Counted from the stretch's first letter, positions 1-8,684 are shown. The stretch is 50,882 nt of DNA from Chryseobacterium kimseyorum (GCF_025971945.1 NZ_JAPDHW010000020.1:1-50882), one strand, 5' to 3'. Numbers and translations are program-made. The notes: generated by a model from the letters alone, not told the origin.

Positions 1-728
1 GCATTAATTATATCTCCTTTTTTATTAGCAAAATATCTAATAGGAATATTTTCAATTATTAAAAGTTCCCTTATTTTTTTCAATAATATTTCATCATTAC
101 CTCTTTCAAAATAAAATAACGTAGTTAAAGTCTCTTTTAATACTTTATCTTTCAGAACTTTTTCTTTAAAGAATGTATTTACATTATCAAACAAAAATTC
201 GGCTCTTTCAATATCGGTATTCTTTAAGGGCGTTATTCCGGTATTATATCTTTTAAAGATCTCTTTCTTTATATCATCTTCAATAATATCATTTATTCCT
301 TGCCGAGTATTAAAGCTAAATTCAATTATTCTCAACCTAGTCTCGTAAAACAAATCCCTAAATTTTAAATCGAGATTCTCAAAATTTTTATTGATGAATT
401 CTTTTGAGTCTAGTTTTTTCAATCCACTCTTTTTGAGTTTGAAATCATTCGATAAAAAACGTAATATTGTTTCATATCTTTGTCTACCATCGATTATTTC
501 TACTTTTGATACATTTCTAAAATATATTAGAGGTGGAATTTCTGTTCCTAAAAGAATACTTTCTATAAAATAGGTTGCTTTTTCATCATCCCACACATAA
601 TTTCTTTGATATGAAGGTTTATAGTTAGTGTTTTTTAAACGGTCTTCATTATTAAAAAGACTTTCTATTGAAACTACTTTGGCATCAATTTTAATTTTAT
701 TTTCAAAGATTTCTTTAATATTTGTCAT
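1..728 (-). CDS. DUF262 (GmrSD/ParB-like N-terminal) protein, 3' end outside window
   Basis: I read this open frame on the minus strand from an ATG at 728; it runs off the window start after 242 codons without a stop. The N-terminal part carries the DUF262 signature: YQRNYVWD near residue 40, then IIDGRQRYETI (the DGQR-type motif) near residue 78, and RYNTGITPL further on. In GmrS-type and DndB-like proteins this ParB/Srx fold domain binds or hydrolyses NTP and is often tied to restriction of modified DNA or phosphorothioation. The C-terminal half (a possible DUF1524 HNH nuclease) is not visible, so I cannot say whether it is a full GmrSD nuclease. It is AT-rich and sits just beyond the 3' end of a tRNA gene, a common place for acquired DNA. 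Family call is firm; function is inferred. Confidence 0.85.
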   Translation of the reverse strand, partial: MTNIKEIFENKIKIDAKVVSIESLFNNEDRLKNTNYKPSYQRNYVWDDEKATYFIESILLGTEIPPLIYFRNVSKVEIIDGRQRYETILRFLSNDFKLKKSGLKKLDSKEFINKNFENLDLKFRDLFYETRLRIIEFSFNTRQGINDIIEDDIKKEIFKRYNTGITPLKNTDIERAEFLFDNVNTFFKEKVLKDKVLKETLTTLFYFERGNDEILLKKIRELLIIENIPIRYFANKKGDIIN

Positions 729-843
729 AGAGTCTTATATTGTTAATGATAATGCAATTTATAAAATAAAGTTAAATTCTTATTTATTTAAATAACAAAA
801 AAGATAATTAGAAATAACATCTTGCAGATATCTTGCAATGGAA

Positions 844-876
844 TAAAAAAAGACACTCACGTCTTTGTAAGTGTCT
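844..876 (-). terminator. Rho-independent terminator of the tRNA gene
   Basis: On the minus strand a 10-bp stem (one G-T wobble; arms 867-876 and 851-860) with a 6-nt loop is followed by a run of T residues (845-850). It lies 10 nt beyond the tRNA 3' end and fits as its terminator. Confidence 0.8.
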
Positions 877-885
877 GATTTTCAG

Positions 886-959
886 TGGTCCCACCTGGGC
901 TCGAACCAGGGACCACCTGATTATGAGTCAGGTGCTCTAACCAACTGAGCTATAGGACC
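886..959 (-). tRNA. tRNA with CAT anticodon (Met elongator or Ile2)
   Basis: A 74-nt cloverleaf can be folded by eye: a 7-bp acceptor stem starting GGTCCTA, a D arm AGCTCAGTTGGTTAGAGC, a 5-bp anticodon stem with loop CTCATAA (anticodon at 923-925), and a T arm with GGTTCGAGCCC. The discriminator is A and CCA is not encoded. CAT can be elongator methionine or lysidine-modified isoleucine; the absence of a mismatched first acceptor pair argues against initiator tRNA. I cannot separate Met from Ile2 by sight. Confidence 0.92.
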
Positions 960-986
960 TCAAAATTTGGTTAAATTTTGTGTTTG

Positions 987-1016
987 CAAAAATAGTAAAA
1001 TTTCTATCATTACAAA
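987..1016 (-). promoter_or_regulatory. Flavobacterial-type promoter of the tRNA gene
   Basis: On the minus strand TTTTG (-33) and TATTTTTG (-7, at 994-987) are separated by 18 nt, matching the Bacteroidota consensus TTG-N17-23-TAnnTTTG. Transcription would begin about 20 nt upstream of the mature tRNA 5' end. Confidence 0.6.
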
Positions 1017-1021
1017 ATTTT

Positions 1022-1420
1022 TTATCGCTTTTCTTGGCAAAGTTCTACCAGTACGCCATTTGTAGATTTAGGATGAAGAAAGACAACTAATTTGTTATCA
1101 GCACCTTCTTTGGGTTCTTCGGAGATAAACTGAAAGCCCTCTTTTTTTAATCTTTCAACCTCCTCTATGATATCCTCCACCCCAAATGCCAGGTGATGAA
1201 TTCCCTCTCCTTTTTTTTCAATGAATTTAGCGATCGGGCTCTCTGTGTTGCTCGCCTCCAATAATTCAATTTTGCTCTCGCCTGTTCCATAAAAAGATGT
1301 GGTAACACCTTCCCGCTCTACACTTTCCTGCTTATAAGATTCTTTTCCCAAAAGCTTCGCGAACAGATCATCAGAAATACCCAACGATTTTACAGCGATA
1401 CCAATATGTTCTAATTTCAT
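1022..1420 (-). CDS. mce: Methylmalonyl-CoA epimerase
   Basis: A 132-residue vicinal-oxygen-chelate protein. It interconverts (R)- and (S)-methylmalonyl-CoA in the cytosol, linking propionyl-CoA metabolism to succinyl-CoA. Likely metal ligands are visible: His5 in LEHIGIAV, His75/76 in GIHHLAFGV, and Glu126 in GVLVELC; the two betaalphabetabetabeta modules cover the whole length, which is the usual family size. No methylmalonyl-CoA mutase gene is in the window, so it is not in an operon with its partner here. It is divergent from rbfA with about 90 bp between the chosen starts. Lactoylglutathione lyase-like proteins share the fold, but length and the GIHHLAFGV motif favour the epimerase. Confidence 0.9.
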   Translation of the reverse strand: MKLEHIGIAVKSLGISDDLFAKLLGKESYKQESVEREGVTTSFYGTGESKIELLEASNTESPIAKFIEKKGEGIHHLAFGVEDIIEEVERLKKEGFQFISEEPKEGADNKLVVFLHPKSTNGVLVELCQEKR

Positions 1421-1493
1421 AAATAATTCAATATAATTAAACTGTAATTTAATTGTTATTCAATAATCAAATCCACAATTCAAACAAATGTAG

Positions 1494-1501
1494 TAAATTT
1501 G
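1494..1501 (+). promoter_or_regulatory. Candidate -7 box for rbfA (TAAATTTG)
   Basis: TAAATTTG matches the Bacteroidota -7 motif TAnnTTTG and ends only 8 nt before the rbfA ATG at 1510, which would give a nearly leaderless transcript. No clear TTG lies at the -33 distance. Confidence 0.35.
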
Positions 1502-1509
1502 CACAAATT

Positions 1510-1869
1510 ATGGAAAGTAACAGACAAAGAAAAGTAGCACAGATTATACAGGAAGATTTCGCAGAATTGTTCCGCAAACAGTCGGCAGAAAGCAAGCAGA
1601 GCTTTTTGGTATCGGTTTCTGATGTAAAGATTTCACCGGATTTAGGGGTTGCTAAAATTTATTTAAGCATCTTCCCGCAGGAATTCAGAACTTCAATTAT
1701 GAAAGAAATCGAGACGAATAAAGCGCAGTACAGAAATTTCCTTGGTCAGAAAATGGCAAAGCAGGTACGCGTCATCCCTCAGCTTAGTTTTTACCTGGAT
1801 ACGGCACTGGATGATGTGGAGAAACTTGAAAAAGAACTGAGAGGCGAAGGCGACAATCCTGTATTGTAA
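1510..1869 (+). CDS. rbfA: 30S ribosome-binding factor A
   Basis: RbfA is a KH-like assembly factor that binds the immature 30S subunit near helix 1/central pseudoknot during 16S rRNA maturation. I chose the ATG at 1510 (MESNRQRKVAQIIQEDFAEL), which gives 119 residues, the family's normal size; the frame is open back to 1453, but those 19 residues have no family character. Typical features are the N-terminal R-x-x-x-V-x-x-I-I-x-E helix, the strand with SVSDVKISPDLGVAKIYLS, and the C-terminal LDDVEKLEKEL helix. It is followed after 6 bp by a LolC/E-like permease gene, so the two are probably co-transcribed. Confidence 0.92.
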   Translation: MESNRQRKVAQIIQEDFAELFRKQSAESKQSFLVSVSDVKISPDLGVAKIYLSIFPQEFRTSIMKEIETNKAQYRNFLGQKMAKQVRVIPQLSFYLDTALDDVEKLEKELRGEGDNPVL

Positions 1870-1875
1870 ACCATC

Positions 1876-3081
1876 TTGAAGAACATCGCATTTTATATAG
1901 CTTCACGCTACCTTTTGTCAAAAAAAGGGAGTACAGCTGTTACGTTTATTACGTGGCTGGCGGTGGGCGCTATGACCGTAGCTGTCGCTGCAATGTTTGT
2001 CATCATCTCTGTTTTTTCGGGCCTTGAGGTTTTTAATCAGAATCTTATCTCAAATCTGCATGCTGATTTAACGGTAAAAAGTAGTTCCGGAAAAACTATT
2101 ACTGATCTGAAAAAGATCAGCAATATTCTGAAAACGAATAAAGAAATCCTTCACTTCTCCAGAGTTATCGAAGAGAAAGTCTATCTTAATTACAATGGAA
2201 AAGGCGATATTGCCTATCTTCGGGGTGTAGATTCCGCCTACACGAAGGTTAACCCGATCGATTCGACTGTTTTTTACGGAAAATACCCAACCTTCGAATA
2301 CTCCAATGAGGTCATCATGGAGAATTCTTTGGATAACAGACTTTCTATTCCAGTAGATTCCGTGAAAGATTTCGCTACCGTTTTTATGCCTAAATCGGGA
2401 ACAGGAATCATCAACAAGGAGGAAGATATTTACAATAAAAAAAATATTTTGGTCACCGGTGTTTTTCCAGGGAACGATCAGCTTAATAATTACATTTTTG
2501 CACCTATTGAGTTATCCGAAGAGTTGCTACAGCTTCCGAAGAACTCCGCCTATCAGATTGTTATTAAGCTTAAAAATCCTGAACACGCTGACAGAATCAA
2601 AAAAGATCTGCTTTCATCTATTGGTAAAAGTGTTGACATTAAAACAAAACAGGAGGAGAATGCCGCTTTCTGGAAAATGATTAATACAGAAAAGCTTTTT
2701 ATCTATTTAATTTTTGCGCTCGTAATTTTCATTACCACTTTCAATCTGGCCGGAGCGATTATCATCCTTCAGCTCGATAAAAAACTACAGGCAAAATCAT
2801 TAATTTCGCTCGGATTTCCACTAAGTCATCTGCGAAAAACCTACTTCTACACAGGAATTCTGATTGTCGTTTTAGGTGTAATTTCCGGTTTAATTCTGGG
2901 AAGTGTACTTTGTTTTTTCCAGTTGTACACTGAATTTTTCAAAGCGGTAGAGAATGTACCTTTCCCCGTAAAAATAGTTGCTAAAAATTATCTTATTGTT
3001 GCCGCCACCGCCTCTTTATTTGGCATTTCTATTTCGTGGTTCTTCTCAAAAATAAGCAAAGACTACATTACTAAAAGTTAA
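1876..3081 (+). CDS. FtsX-like permease of the LolC/LolE lipoprotein-release family
   Basis: A 401-residue inner-membrane ABC-transporter permease. One transmembrane helix lies near residues 22-48, then a large periplasmic domain (about 50-270), then three helices (about 275-300, 322-348, 372-393): the MacB/FtsX topology. The N-terminus IASRYLLSKKGSTAVTFITWLAV is characteristic of LolC/E proteins, which extract lipoproteins from the inner membrane for transfer to LolA. The start is a TTG at 1876; there is no in-frame ATG that would keep the first helix. It lies 6 bp after rbfA. The ATPase partner LolD is not next to it, as is common in Flavobacteriia. Confidence 0.85.
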   Translation: MKNIAFYIASRYLLSKKGSTAVTFITWLAVGAMTVAVAAMFVIISVFSGLEVFNQNLISNLHADLTVKSSSGKTITDLKKISNILKTNKEILHFSRVIEEKVYLNYNGKGDIAYLRGVDSAYTKVNPIDSTVFYGKYPTFEYSNEVIMENSLDNRLSIPVDSVKDFATVFMPKSGTGIINKEEDIYNKKNILVTGVFPGNDQLNNYIFAPIELSEELLQLPKNSAYQIVIKLKNPEHADRIKKDLLSSIGKSVDIKTKQEENAAFWKMINTEKLFIYLIFALVIFITTFNLAGAIIILQLDKKLQAKSLISLGFPLSHLRKTYFYTGILIVVLGVISGLILGSVLCFFQLYTEFFKAVENVPFPVKIVAKNYLIVAATASLFGISISWFFSKISKDYITKS

Positions 3082-3104
3082 CATATTCCGGTTAACATTT
3101 TACG

Positions 3105-3112
3105 TAAATTTG
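3105..3112 (+). promoter_or_regulatory. Candidate -7 box for the endonuclease gene
   Basis: TAAATTTG, 18 nt before the ATG at 3131, matches TAnnTTTG. It lies in the 49-bp gap after the permease gene; no convincing -33 TTG is seen. Confidence 0.35.
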
Positions 3113-3130
3113 CCTTCAAATTATTAAATA

Positions 3131-4906
3131 ATGAAGCGAATATTACATTCTCTAGTATTAAGTATTTTTTTCATCAATACTTTTGCGCAGATTCCCACCG
3201 GCTATTACAGCACAGCAACTGGAACGGGAGCAACTCTGAAAAGCCAGCTGAACCTGATCATTACAGCCGGCCATCAGGACATGAGTTACCAAGGACTTTG
3301 GACTGCATACCAAACTACAGATCGGGATTATTTCTACGAAAATGACGGTTCTATTCTGGATATCTATTCTGAAAGACCAAACGCTGGAGATCCTTATAAC
3401 TTTACAATCACTACAAACCAATGCGGATCTAATGGCTATGCCAACGAAGGAGACTGCTACAACAGAGAACACATTGTGCCTCAAAGTTTGTTCAACGAGG
3501 CTTCGCCAATGAGAAATGACATCCATTTTATCAGAGCAACGGATGGCAAAGTAAACGGAGAAAGATCAAATTATCCTTTTGGGATGGTTGGTAATGCATC
3601 TTATACCTCATTAAACGGTTCCAAAGTAGGAGCTTCAGTTTCTCAGGGATATTCAGGTACTGTTTTCGAACCCATTGACGCTTTCAAGGGTGATGTTGCA
3701 AGAATGATCTTCTACTTCGTTACCAGATACGAAACTCAATTATCCGGCTTTTTGTCAGGAAATATACTTGGAGGATCTGCTTTCCCGGGACTGCAGACCT
3801 GGGAATTAAATCAATTATTGACATGGCACGCTGCTGATCCGGTATCTCCGGAAGAAATCGCGAGAAACAATGCATCATTTTCGTTTCAGCAAAACAGAAA
3901 CCCTTTCATCGACAATCCTGCTTATGTAGGATTAATCTGGGGAACTCCTGTAATAGACAATCAGGCTCCAACGGCTCCAACGAATCTTGTAGCAAACAAC
4001 CCGACCATCAATTCAATAGCCCTAGCCTGGACTGCAGCGACCGACAACACTGCTGTTGCTGTTTACGACATCTATGCCAACGGTCTTTTAAAAACATCTG
4101 TTACAGGAACTACAGCTACGGTTTCCGGTTTAACGCCAGCTACCACTTACTCTTTCTACATCATCGCTAAAGACGGCTCTGGAAATTCTTCTCCGCAAAG
4201 TAATACTGCCACACAAACTACCCTTTCTGCTCCTGTAGGCGGAAGTTGCGGAACAGAAGACTTTTCGGGTATTCCGGGATCAGGAACAAGTTATGGTTTA
4301 AGAACTTGGACAAACAACAATATCACCTGGACTGCCACCGATGCGAGAGTTGACGAAACAATTACAGGTAAAGCAATCACGATTAGAAATGGTAATCTCA
4401 GCAGTACTGCTATTTCAGGCGGAATCCAAAGTCTAACGGTTACTACGCAGCTGAAATATTCCGGAACTGCTAACAATCTTAATTTAGAAATTAACGGCGT
4501 TGTTGTTGGAACCGTACCGTACAGCTCTGCAGTAACGACTACAACTATTAATAATATTAATGTTTCCGGTAATTTCACAGTTAAACTGATCAATCCTGTT
4601 TCTTCGAACAGAGTTGCGATTGATGATCTTAGCTGGTCATGTTTTGGTACTTTGGCTGTGAATGATCTTTCTAAAGAGAAATCATTCAGTATTTACCCAA
4701 ATCCGGTGAAAAATCATGAACTGTTTGTAAAGGGCGAAAACCTAAACAAGATTCTGAAAGCTGAAATCTACGATCTGTCAGGGAAGTTGATTCAGCCAAT
4801 AGCCAATCCATTTAAAACTTCAAACAAAATCAATCTTCACAAAATCAGCAAGGGTGTTTATATTCTGAAAACAGATAACACTTCTTCCAAATTCATGATA
4901 GATTAA
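3131..4906 (+). CDS. Secreted endonuclease I (EndA/NucM family) with FN3 and T9SS sorting domain
   Basis: A 591-residue exported nuclease. A signal peptide ends near residue 20 (INTFAQ). Residues about 20-270 form an endonuclease I domain with the His-Me finger motif REHIVPQS, followed by MRNDIHFIRATDGKVNGERS, the usual metal-binding region. A fibronectin type III domain follows (about 283-368), then a beta-sandwich region of unknown type (about 372-515) and a C-terminal type A T9SS sorting domain starting at FSIYPNPV. The family degrades extracellular DNA and RNA; T9SS would place the enzyme on the surface or outside. It has its own candidate promoter and is followed by a strong terminator, so it looks monocistronic. 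Confidence 0.93.
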   Translation: MKRILHSLVLSIFFINTFAQIPTGYYSTATGTGATLKSQLNLIITAGHQDMSYQGLWTAYQTTDRDYFYENDGSILDIYSERPNAGDPYNFTITTNQCGSNGYANEGDCYNREHIVPQSLFNEASPMRNDIHFIRATDGKVNGERSNYPFGMVGNASYTSLNGSKVGASVSQGYSGTVFEPIDAFKGDVARMIFYFVTRYETQLSGFLSGNILGGSAFPGLQTWELNQLLTWHAADPVSPEEIARNNASFSFQQNRNPFIDNPAYVGLIWGTPVIDNQAPTAPTNLVANNPTINSIALAWTAATDNTAVAVYDIYANGLLKTSVTGTTATVSGLTPATTYSFYIIAKDGSGNSSPQSNTATQTTLSAPVGGSCGTEDFSGIPGSGTSYGLRTWTNNNITWTATDARVDETITGKAITIRNGNLSSTAISGGIQSLTVTTQLKYSGTANNLNLEINGVVVGTVPYSSAVTTTTINNINVSGNFTVKLINPVSSNRVAIDDLSWSCFGTLAVNDLSKEKSFSIYPNPVKNHELFVKGENLNKILKAEIYDLSGKLIQPIANPFKTSNKINLHKISKGVYILKTDNTSSKFMID

Positions 4907-4930
4907 TTAAACAAAATATAATTTAACTTA

Positions 4931-4957
4931 AAGACCGATTTTCTCGGTCTTTTTTTT
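4931..4957 (+). terminator. Terminator after the endonuclease gene
   Basis: An 8-bp perfect stem AAGACCGA/TCGGTCTT (4931-4938 and 4944-4951) with a 5-nt loop and a T run to 4957. Only 11 nt separate it from the aroE start. Confidence 0.85.
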
Positions 4958-4964
4958 ATTTTTG
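4957..4964 (+). promoter_or_regulatory. Candidate -7 box for aroE (TATTTTTG)
   Basis: TATTTTTG ends 4 nt before the aroE ATG and overlaps the last T of the preceding terminator. If used, transcription would start at or next to the ATG (leaderless mRNA). Confidence 0.35.
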
Positions 4965-4968
4965 ATCT

Positions 4969-5706
4969 ATGGATTTCAATAAAAAACTCGGTCTCATCGG
5001 GAGAAACATTTCGTATTCTTTTTCTAAAAAATTCTTTGAAGAAAAATTTCAAAAGCAGATGCTTGATCATTTTTCATATGAGATTTTTGATCTTCAGGAA
5101 ATTGATGAGGTGGAAAATTTATTTAAAGATTCTGAACTCCTGGGTTTCAACGTCACCATCCCCTACAAAGAAAAAATTATTGATTATCTGGATGATGTAA
5201 GCGACGAAGCCAGAGCTATTGGTGCCGTTAACTGTGTTTTGATTCATGAAGGAAAAAAAACTGGATATAACACCGATGCTTTTGGTTTTGAGAAAACACT
5301 GAAAATTCACAGAAAGCCTCACCAGAATACTGCACTGATTTTAGGAAGTGGCGGTGCCGCAAAAGCCGTTCAGTATGTTTTAACCCAAAGTGGAATTTCC
5401 ACAAAAACAGTTTCGAGAAAATCTGAACTTAATTTTGAAAATTTAGATAAAGAAACAGTAGATCAGCACAAAATCATTGTGCAGTGCACCCCAGTGGGAA
5501 CGTTTCCAAATACTGATGAATGCCTCAATTTTCCATTTGACGGACTCTCAAAAGATCACCTAGTGATTGACTTAATTTATAATCCGAACTACTCAAAATT
5601 CATACTCAAATCTGCTGAAAATGAAGCTAAAACAGTTAATGGCTATTACATGCTGGAACAGCAGGCAGAAAAAGCCTGGGAAATTTGGAATTTTAAAAAA
5701 AAATAA
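4969..5706 (+). CDS. aroE: Shikimate dehydrogenase
   Basis: A 245-residue NADP-dependent enzyme reducing 3-dehydroshikimate to shikimate in aromatic amino acid biosynthesis. The substrate-binding N-domain shows ISYSFSKKFF (the S-x-S pair) and NVTIPYKEK with the catalytic Lys67; NTDAFGF supplies the catalytic Asp103. The dinucleotide-binding loop GSGGAAKAV starts near residue 126. It is somewhat shorter than E. coli AroE (272) but complete, as usual in Flavobacteriia. No other aro genes are nearby; the DUF349 gene follows after a 70-bp gap. Confidence 0.93.
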   Translation: MDFNKKLGLIGRNISYSFSKKFFEEKFQKQMLDHFSYEIFDLQEIDEVENLFKDSELLGFNVTIPYKEKIIDYLDDVSDEARAIGAVNCVLIHEGKKTGYNTDAFGFEKTLKIHRKPHQNTALILGSGGAAKAVQYVLTQSGISTKTVSRKSELNFENLDKETVDQHKIIVQCTPVGTFPNTDECLNFPFDGLSKDHLVIDLIYNPNYSKFILKSAENEAKTVNGYYMLEQQAEKAWEIWNFKKK

Positions 5707-5777
5707 CATAAATTAGTACTTTATTTGGCTTTTTGCTATATTTAGAAACTAAACGCCACTCACATAAAAGATTTGCT

Positions 5778-7583
5778 ATGACTACAGAAAACAACCTTTC
5801 TGAAAACGAAGAAAACAAAATTTCTACAGAGGAAACTCAACAGGAAACATCTGAAATTACAGTTTCTTCTGAAGATACTGCACATGAGGAAGACAGTGAA
5901 CATACTGAAGAACATGTAGATACAGATATTTCTCTCGCAGATGCCCTGAAGGAAATGGAAACAATCATCAATTCTAGCAATGCAGGAGAGAATTTCAAAA
6001 GATTCACTCTGTTGAAAGAAAAGGCAAATCATGCTATTCATGATGAGATTGAAGACAAAAAACATGAATACACCGACGCGGGAAATGCAGCTGAAAATTT
6101 CAGTTATGAACATCCTGCACAGTCTAAACTTTCTGCACTGATTCATATCTACAAAGAAAAACACGACGCTTTCCAAAAAGGGCAGGAAGAAGAGCAGAAA
6201 AAAAATCTTGATCACCGTCAGGAACTGATTGACAGACTGAAAAATCTTTATACCAATTCTGAGCCTGGAACCAACCTTTTCAAATCGATCCGTGAAATCA
6301 AAGAAGAGTGGTCAAAAGCAGGACAGGTTGCAAAATCTGAATTTAAAATCCTCAATAATAATTATTTCCACCACCTGAATCAGTTTTATCAGATGCTGGA
6401 TTTAAATAAAGAATTTCTTGAGCAGGAATACAGCCACAATCTGGAAAAGAGACAGCACATCATTGCCCGCGCAAAAGAACTTGAAAATGAACCTGTTGTT
6501 CAGAAAGCACTCAATGAACTGCAGTATCTTCACAAACTTTGGAAAGAGGAAGCTGAACCGGTAGCTGAAGAATTCCGTGAAAAAACCTGGGATGAGTTTA
6601 AAGAAATCTCCAACAAAATTCACGAGAGAAAATCTGAACTTTCGGCAGCCATTGAAACTGAGCAGAATGCCAATTTCGAGAAGAAAAACGAAATTATCGC
6701 TGAGATTAAAAAATTATCTGAGCCAAAAGATACTCCTAACCACAATTACTGGCAGAACTCTATCAAAAGAGTTGAAGATCTCCGTTCTGAATTCTTAAAA
6801 ACAGGAAGTGTTCCGCGAAAATTATCCAATAATAACTGGAATGATTTTAAATCGACACTGAGAAGCTTTAATACTACAAAAAACAATTACTACAAATCAT
6901 TAAAAGGTTCCCAACAGGAAAATTTAGATGAAAAATTAAAGCTGATCCAGACTGCAAAAGACAATATGCTTTCAGAAGATTGGGATATTGCTGTTGCACT
7001 TTTCAAAAAACTCCAGGAAGACTGGAAAAAAATCGGTCACGTTCCAAAAAGTATGACCAACAAAATCTGGGATGAATTCCGTGAAGCATGCAACACCTTT
7101 TTTAACAATTACAGAGAAAAAAGCAGCGCTTCTACAGATAACTGGAAGGAAAATTATAAGCAGAAAAAAGAAATTCTTGAAGAGCTTAAAACCATTTCTG
7201 ATGAAGAGGGAAGCATCGAGAAAATTGAAAACATTAAAACTGCATGGAACAATATTGGAAAAGTACCAAGAGATAAAATCGGAATCAATTCTGAATTCAA
7301 TAAGACTTTAAGAGAGAAATTAAAGCTGAATAAAATTAATGAGCTTGAATTGAAAGAAGAAGGTCTATCTGAAAACCAGTTAACAGACAAAGCAAGAAAA
7401 ATCAAGAGCCAGATTTCTGATCTTGAAGGCGAAATCGTAAAACTGGAAAACAATCTTGCTTTCTTCAAGAACCCTTCGCGAGAGAATCCTATGCTTGCAG
7501 ATACTTACAATACCATTGACAGTAAAAAAGGCCACTTGGAAACTCTGAAGCAGAATCTTCACAATATTATTTCAGGAGACTAA
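5778..7583 (+). CDS. DUF349 repeat protein
   Basis: A 601-residue soluble, highly charged, mostly helical protein. After an acidic, Glu/Thr-rich N-terminus (residues 1-60) there are several DUF349 repeats, each with a W-K-x-x-G-x-V motif (for example EEWSKAGQVAKSEF, EDWKKIGHVPKSM, TAWNNIGKVPRDK); the last about 80 residues are coiled coil. The frame is open from 5733, but the ATG at 5778 starts the normal-looking acidic region; the extra 15 residues look like spacer sequence. DUF349 has no settled biochemical role, so I give none. A good terminator follows. Confidence 0.85.
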   Translation: MTTENNLSENEENKISTEETQQETSEITVSSEDTAHEEDSEHTEEHVDTDISLADALKEMETIINSSNAGENFKRFTLLKEKANHAIHDEIEDKKHEYTDAGNAAENFSYEHPAQSKLSALIHIYKEKHDAFQKGQEEEQKKNLDHRQELIDRLKNLYTNSEPGTNLFKSIREIKEEWSKAGQVAKSEFKILNNNYFHHLNQFYQMLDLNKEFLEQEYSHNLEKRQHIIARAKELENEPVVQKALNELQYLHKLWKEEAEPVAEEFREKTWDEFKEISNKIHERKSELSAAIETEQNANFEKKNEIIAEIKKLSEPKDTPNHNYWQNSIKRVEDLRSEFLKTGSVPRKLSNNNWNDFKSTLRSFNTTKNNYYKSLKGSQQENLDEKLKLIQTAKDNMLSEDWDIAVALFKKLQEDWKKIGHVPKSMTNKIWDEFREACNTFFNNYREKSSASTDNWKENYKQKKEILEELKTISDEEGSIEKIENIKTAWNNIGKVPRDKIGINSEFNKTLREKLKLNKINELELKEEGLSENQLTDKARKIKSQISDLEGEIVKLENNLAFFKNPSRENPMLADTYNTIDSKKGHLETLKQNLHNIISGD

Positions 7584-7606
7584 AATATTTAATACAATTA
7601 TACCAG

Positions 7607-7637
7607 GCGAAGCAAAGAAATTTGTCTTCGCTTTTTT
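7607..7637 (+). terminator. Terminator after the DUF349 gene
   Basis: Stem GCGAAGCAAA/TTTG-T-CTTCGC with a GAAA loop (7617-7620), one bulged T and a run of six T residues (7632-7637). The ribD ATG lies only 7 nt past the T run. Confidence 0.8.
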
Positions 7638-7643
7638 CATATT

Positions 7644-8684
7644 ATGCAGGACGAATTTTATATAAAAAGATGCATTGAGCTGGCTAAAAAAGCTACGGGA
7701 GATACTTATCCCAATCCTTTGGTGGGAAGCGTGATTGTTCATAATGGGAAAATCATTGGTGAAGGCTACCATCATAAAGCAGGAGAAAACCATGCTGAAA
7801 TCAATGCCATCAATTCAGCCGAAGACAAAAGTCTGTTTGCGGAATCTACCATCTACGTTTCACTTGAGCCTTGTGCCCACTTTGGAAAAACTCCGCCCTG
7901 CGCTTTAAAAATTGTAGAGTCAGGGTTTAAAAAAGTCGTCATCGGTGCTATGGATTCTCACGACAAAGTGAATGGAAAAGGAAAAAAAATCATTCAGGAG
8001 GCCGGAATAGAAGTAATTTCCGGTGTTTTAGAAAAAGAATGTATTGATTTAAATAAAAGATTCTTTACTTATCACGAAAAGAAACGGCCATTTATCGTTC
8101 TGAAATGGGCACAGTCGGGCAACGGATTTATAGACAGAGATTTTAAACCAACCCAAATAAGCAATTCATTAACGAAACAGTATGTACACGAATTAAGAAA
8201 TAACGAACACGCTATTTTAATAGGAACAATGACTGCTTTGCGTGATAATCCGAGTCTGACTACCAGAGAAATGACCGGCAGAAATCCTGTGAGAATTTTG
8301 ATTGATATCGATTTAAAAGTTCCGATGGATTATCACATTTACAACAACGAAGCAGAAACTCTGGTGTTCAACTCTTTAAAAGATTCGGATGAAGACAATA
8401 TCAGATTCATCAAAACAGGAAGAGCCGGCTTTATTGAAAATTTGATTAAAAAACTGTATGAATTACAAATCCAGTCGGTAATTGTAGAAGGTGGAAATGT
8501 AGTTTTACAGCAGTTTATTGATTCCGATTTATGGGACGAGACCATTGTTATTAAAAATGAAAATCTCCGGATTGACAACGGAACGAGGGCACCAAAATTT
8601 CAACATAAACCTTTTGAAATTAAACAATTCAGAGACAATGTAATGGAGTTTCATAAAAATTCAAATCAGATTTTTAAGAAATGA
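7644..8684 (+). CDS. ribD: Bifunctional riboflavin biosynthesis deaminase/reductase RibD
   Basis: A 346-residue enzyme catalysing two steps of riboflavin synthesis: deamination of the GTP cyclohydrolase II product, then NADPH-dependent reduction of the ribosyl side chain. The N-terminal cytidine-deaminase-like domain has the zinc site His50-Ala-Glu52 (NHAEINAI) and PCAHFGKTPPCA (Cys77, Cys86). Residues about 145-346 form the RibD_C reductase domain with GTMTALRDNPSLTTR and VEGGNVVLQQF. It is complete, and its stop overlaps the next gene's start by 4 bp, so it is translationally coupled to the YigZ protein. I saw no FMN riboswitch in the short upstream gap. Confidence 0.94.
   Translation: MQDEFYIKRCIELAKKATGDTYPNPLVGSVIVHNGKIIGEGYHHKAGENHAEINAINSAEDKSLFAESTIYVSLEPCAHFGKTPPCALKIVESGFKKVVIGAMDSHDKVNGKGKKIIQEAGIEVISGVLEKECIDLNKRFFTYHEKKRPFIVLKWAQSGNGFIDRDFKPTQISNSLTKQYVHELRNNEHAILIGTMTALRDNPSLTTREMTGRNPVRILIDIDLKVPMDYHIYNNEAETLVFNSLKDSDEDNIRFIKTGRAGFIENLIKKLYELQIQSVIVEGGNVVLQQFIDSDLWDETIVIKNENLRIDNGTRAPKFQHKPFEIKQFRDNVMEFHKNSNQIFKK

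Noticed and set aside
4291..4593. Minus-strand frame opposite the endonuclease gene
   Set aside because: Antisense shadow of beta-rich Thr/Val codons; the plus-strand gene is well supported.
5733..5777. Upstream start for the DUF349 protein
   Set aside because: The 15 extra residues look like untranslated sequence; ATG 5778 opens the acidic N-terminus typical of the family.
5760..6215. 151-codon open frame on the minus strand opposite the DUF349 gene
   Set aside because: Phe/Cys-rich translation typical of the antisense of a Glu/Lys-rich gene; no family traits and no start context.
7584..7643. Possible FMN riboswitch before ribD
   Set aside because: The 60-bp gap holds only a terminator hairpin; none of the conserved FMN-aptamer segments are present.
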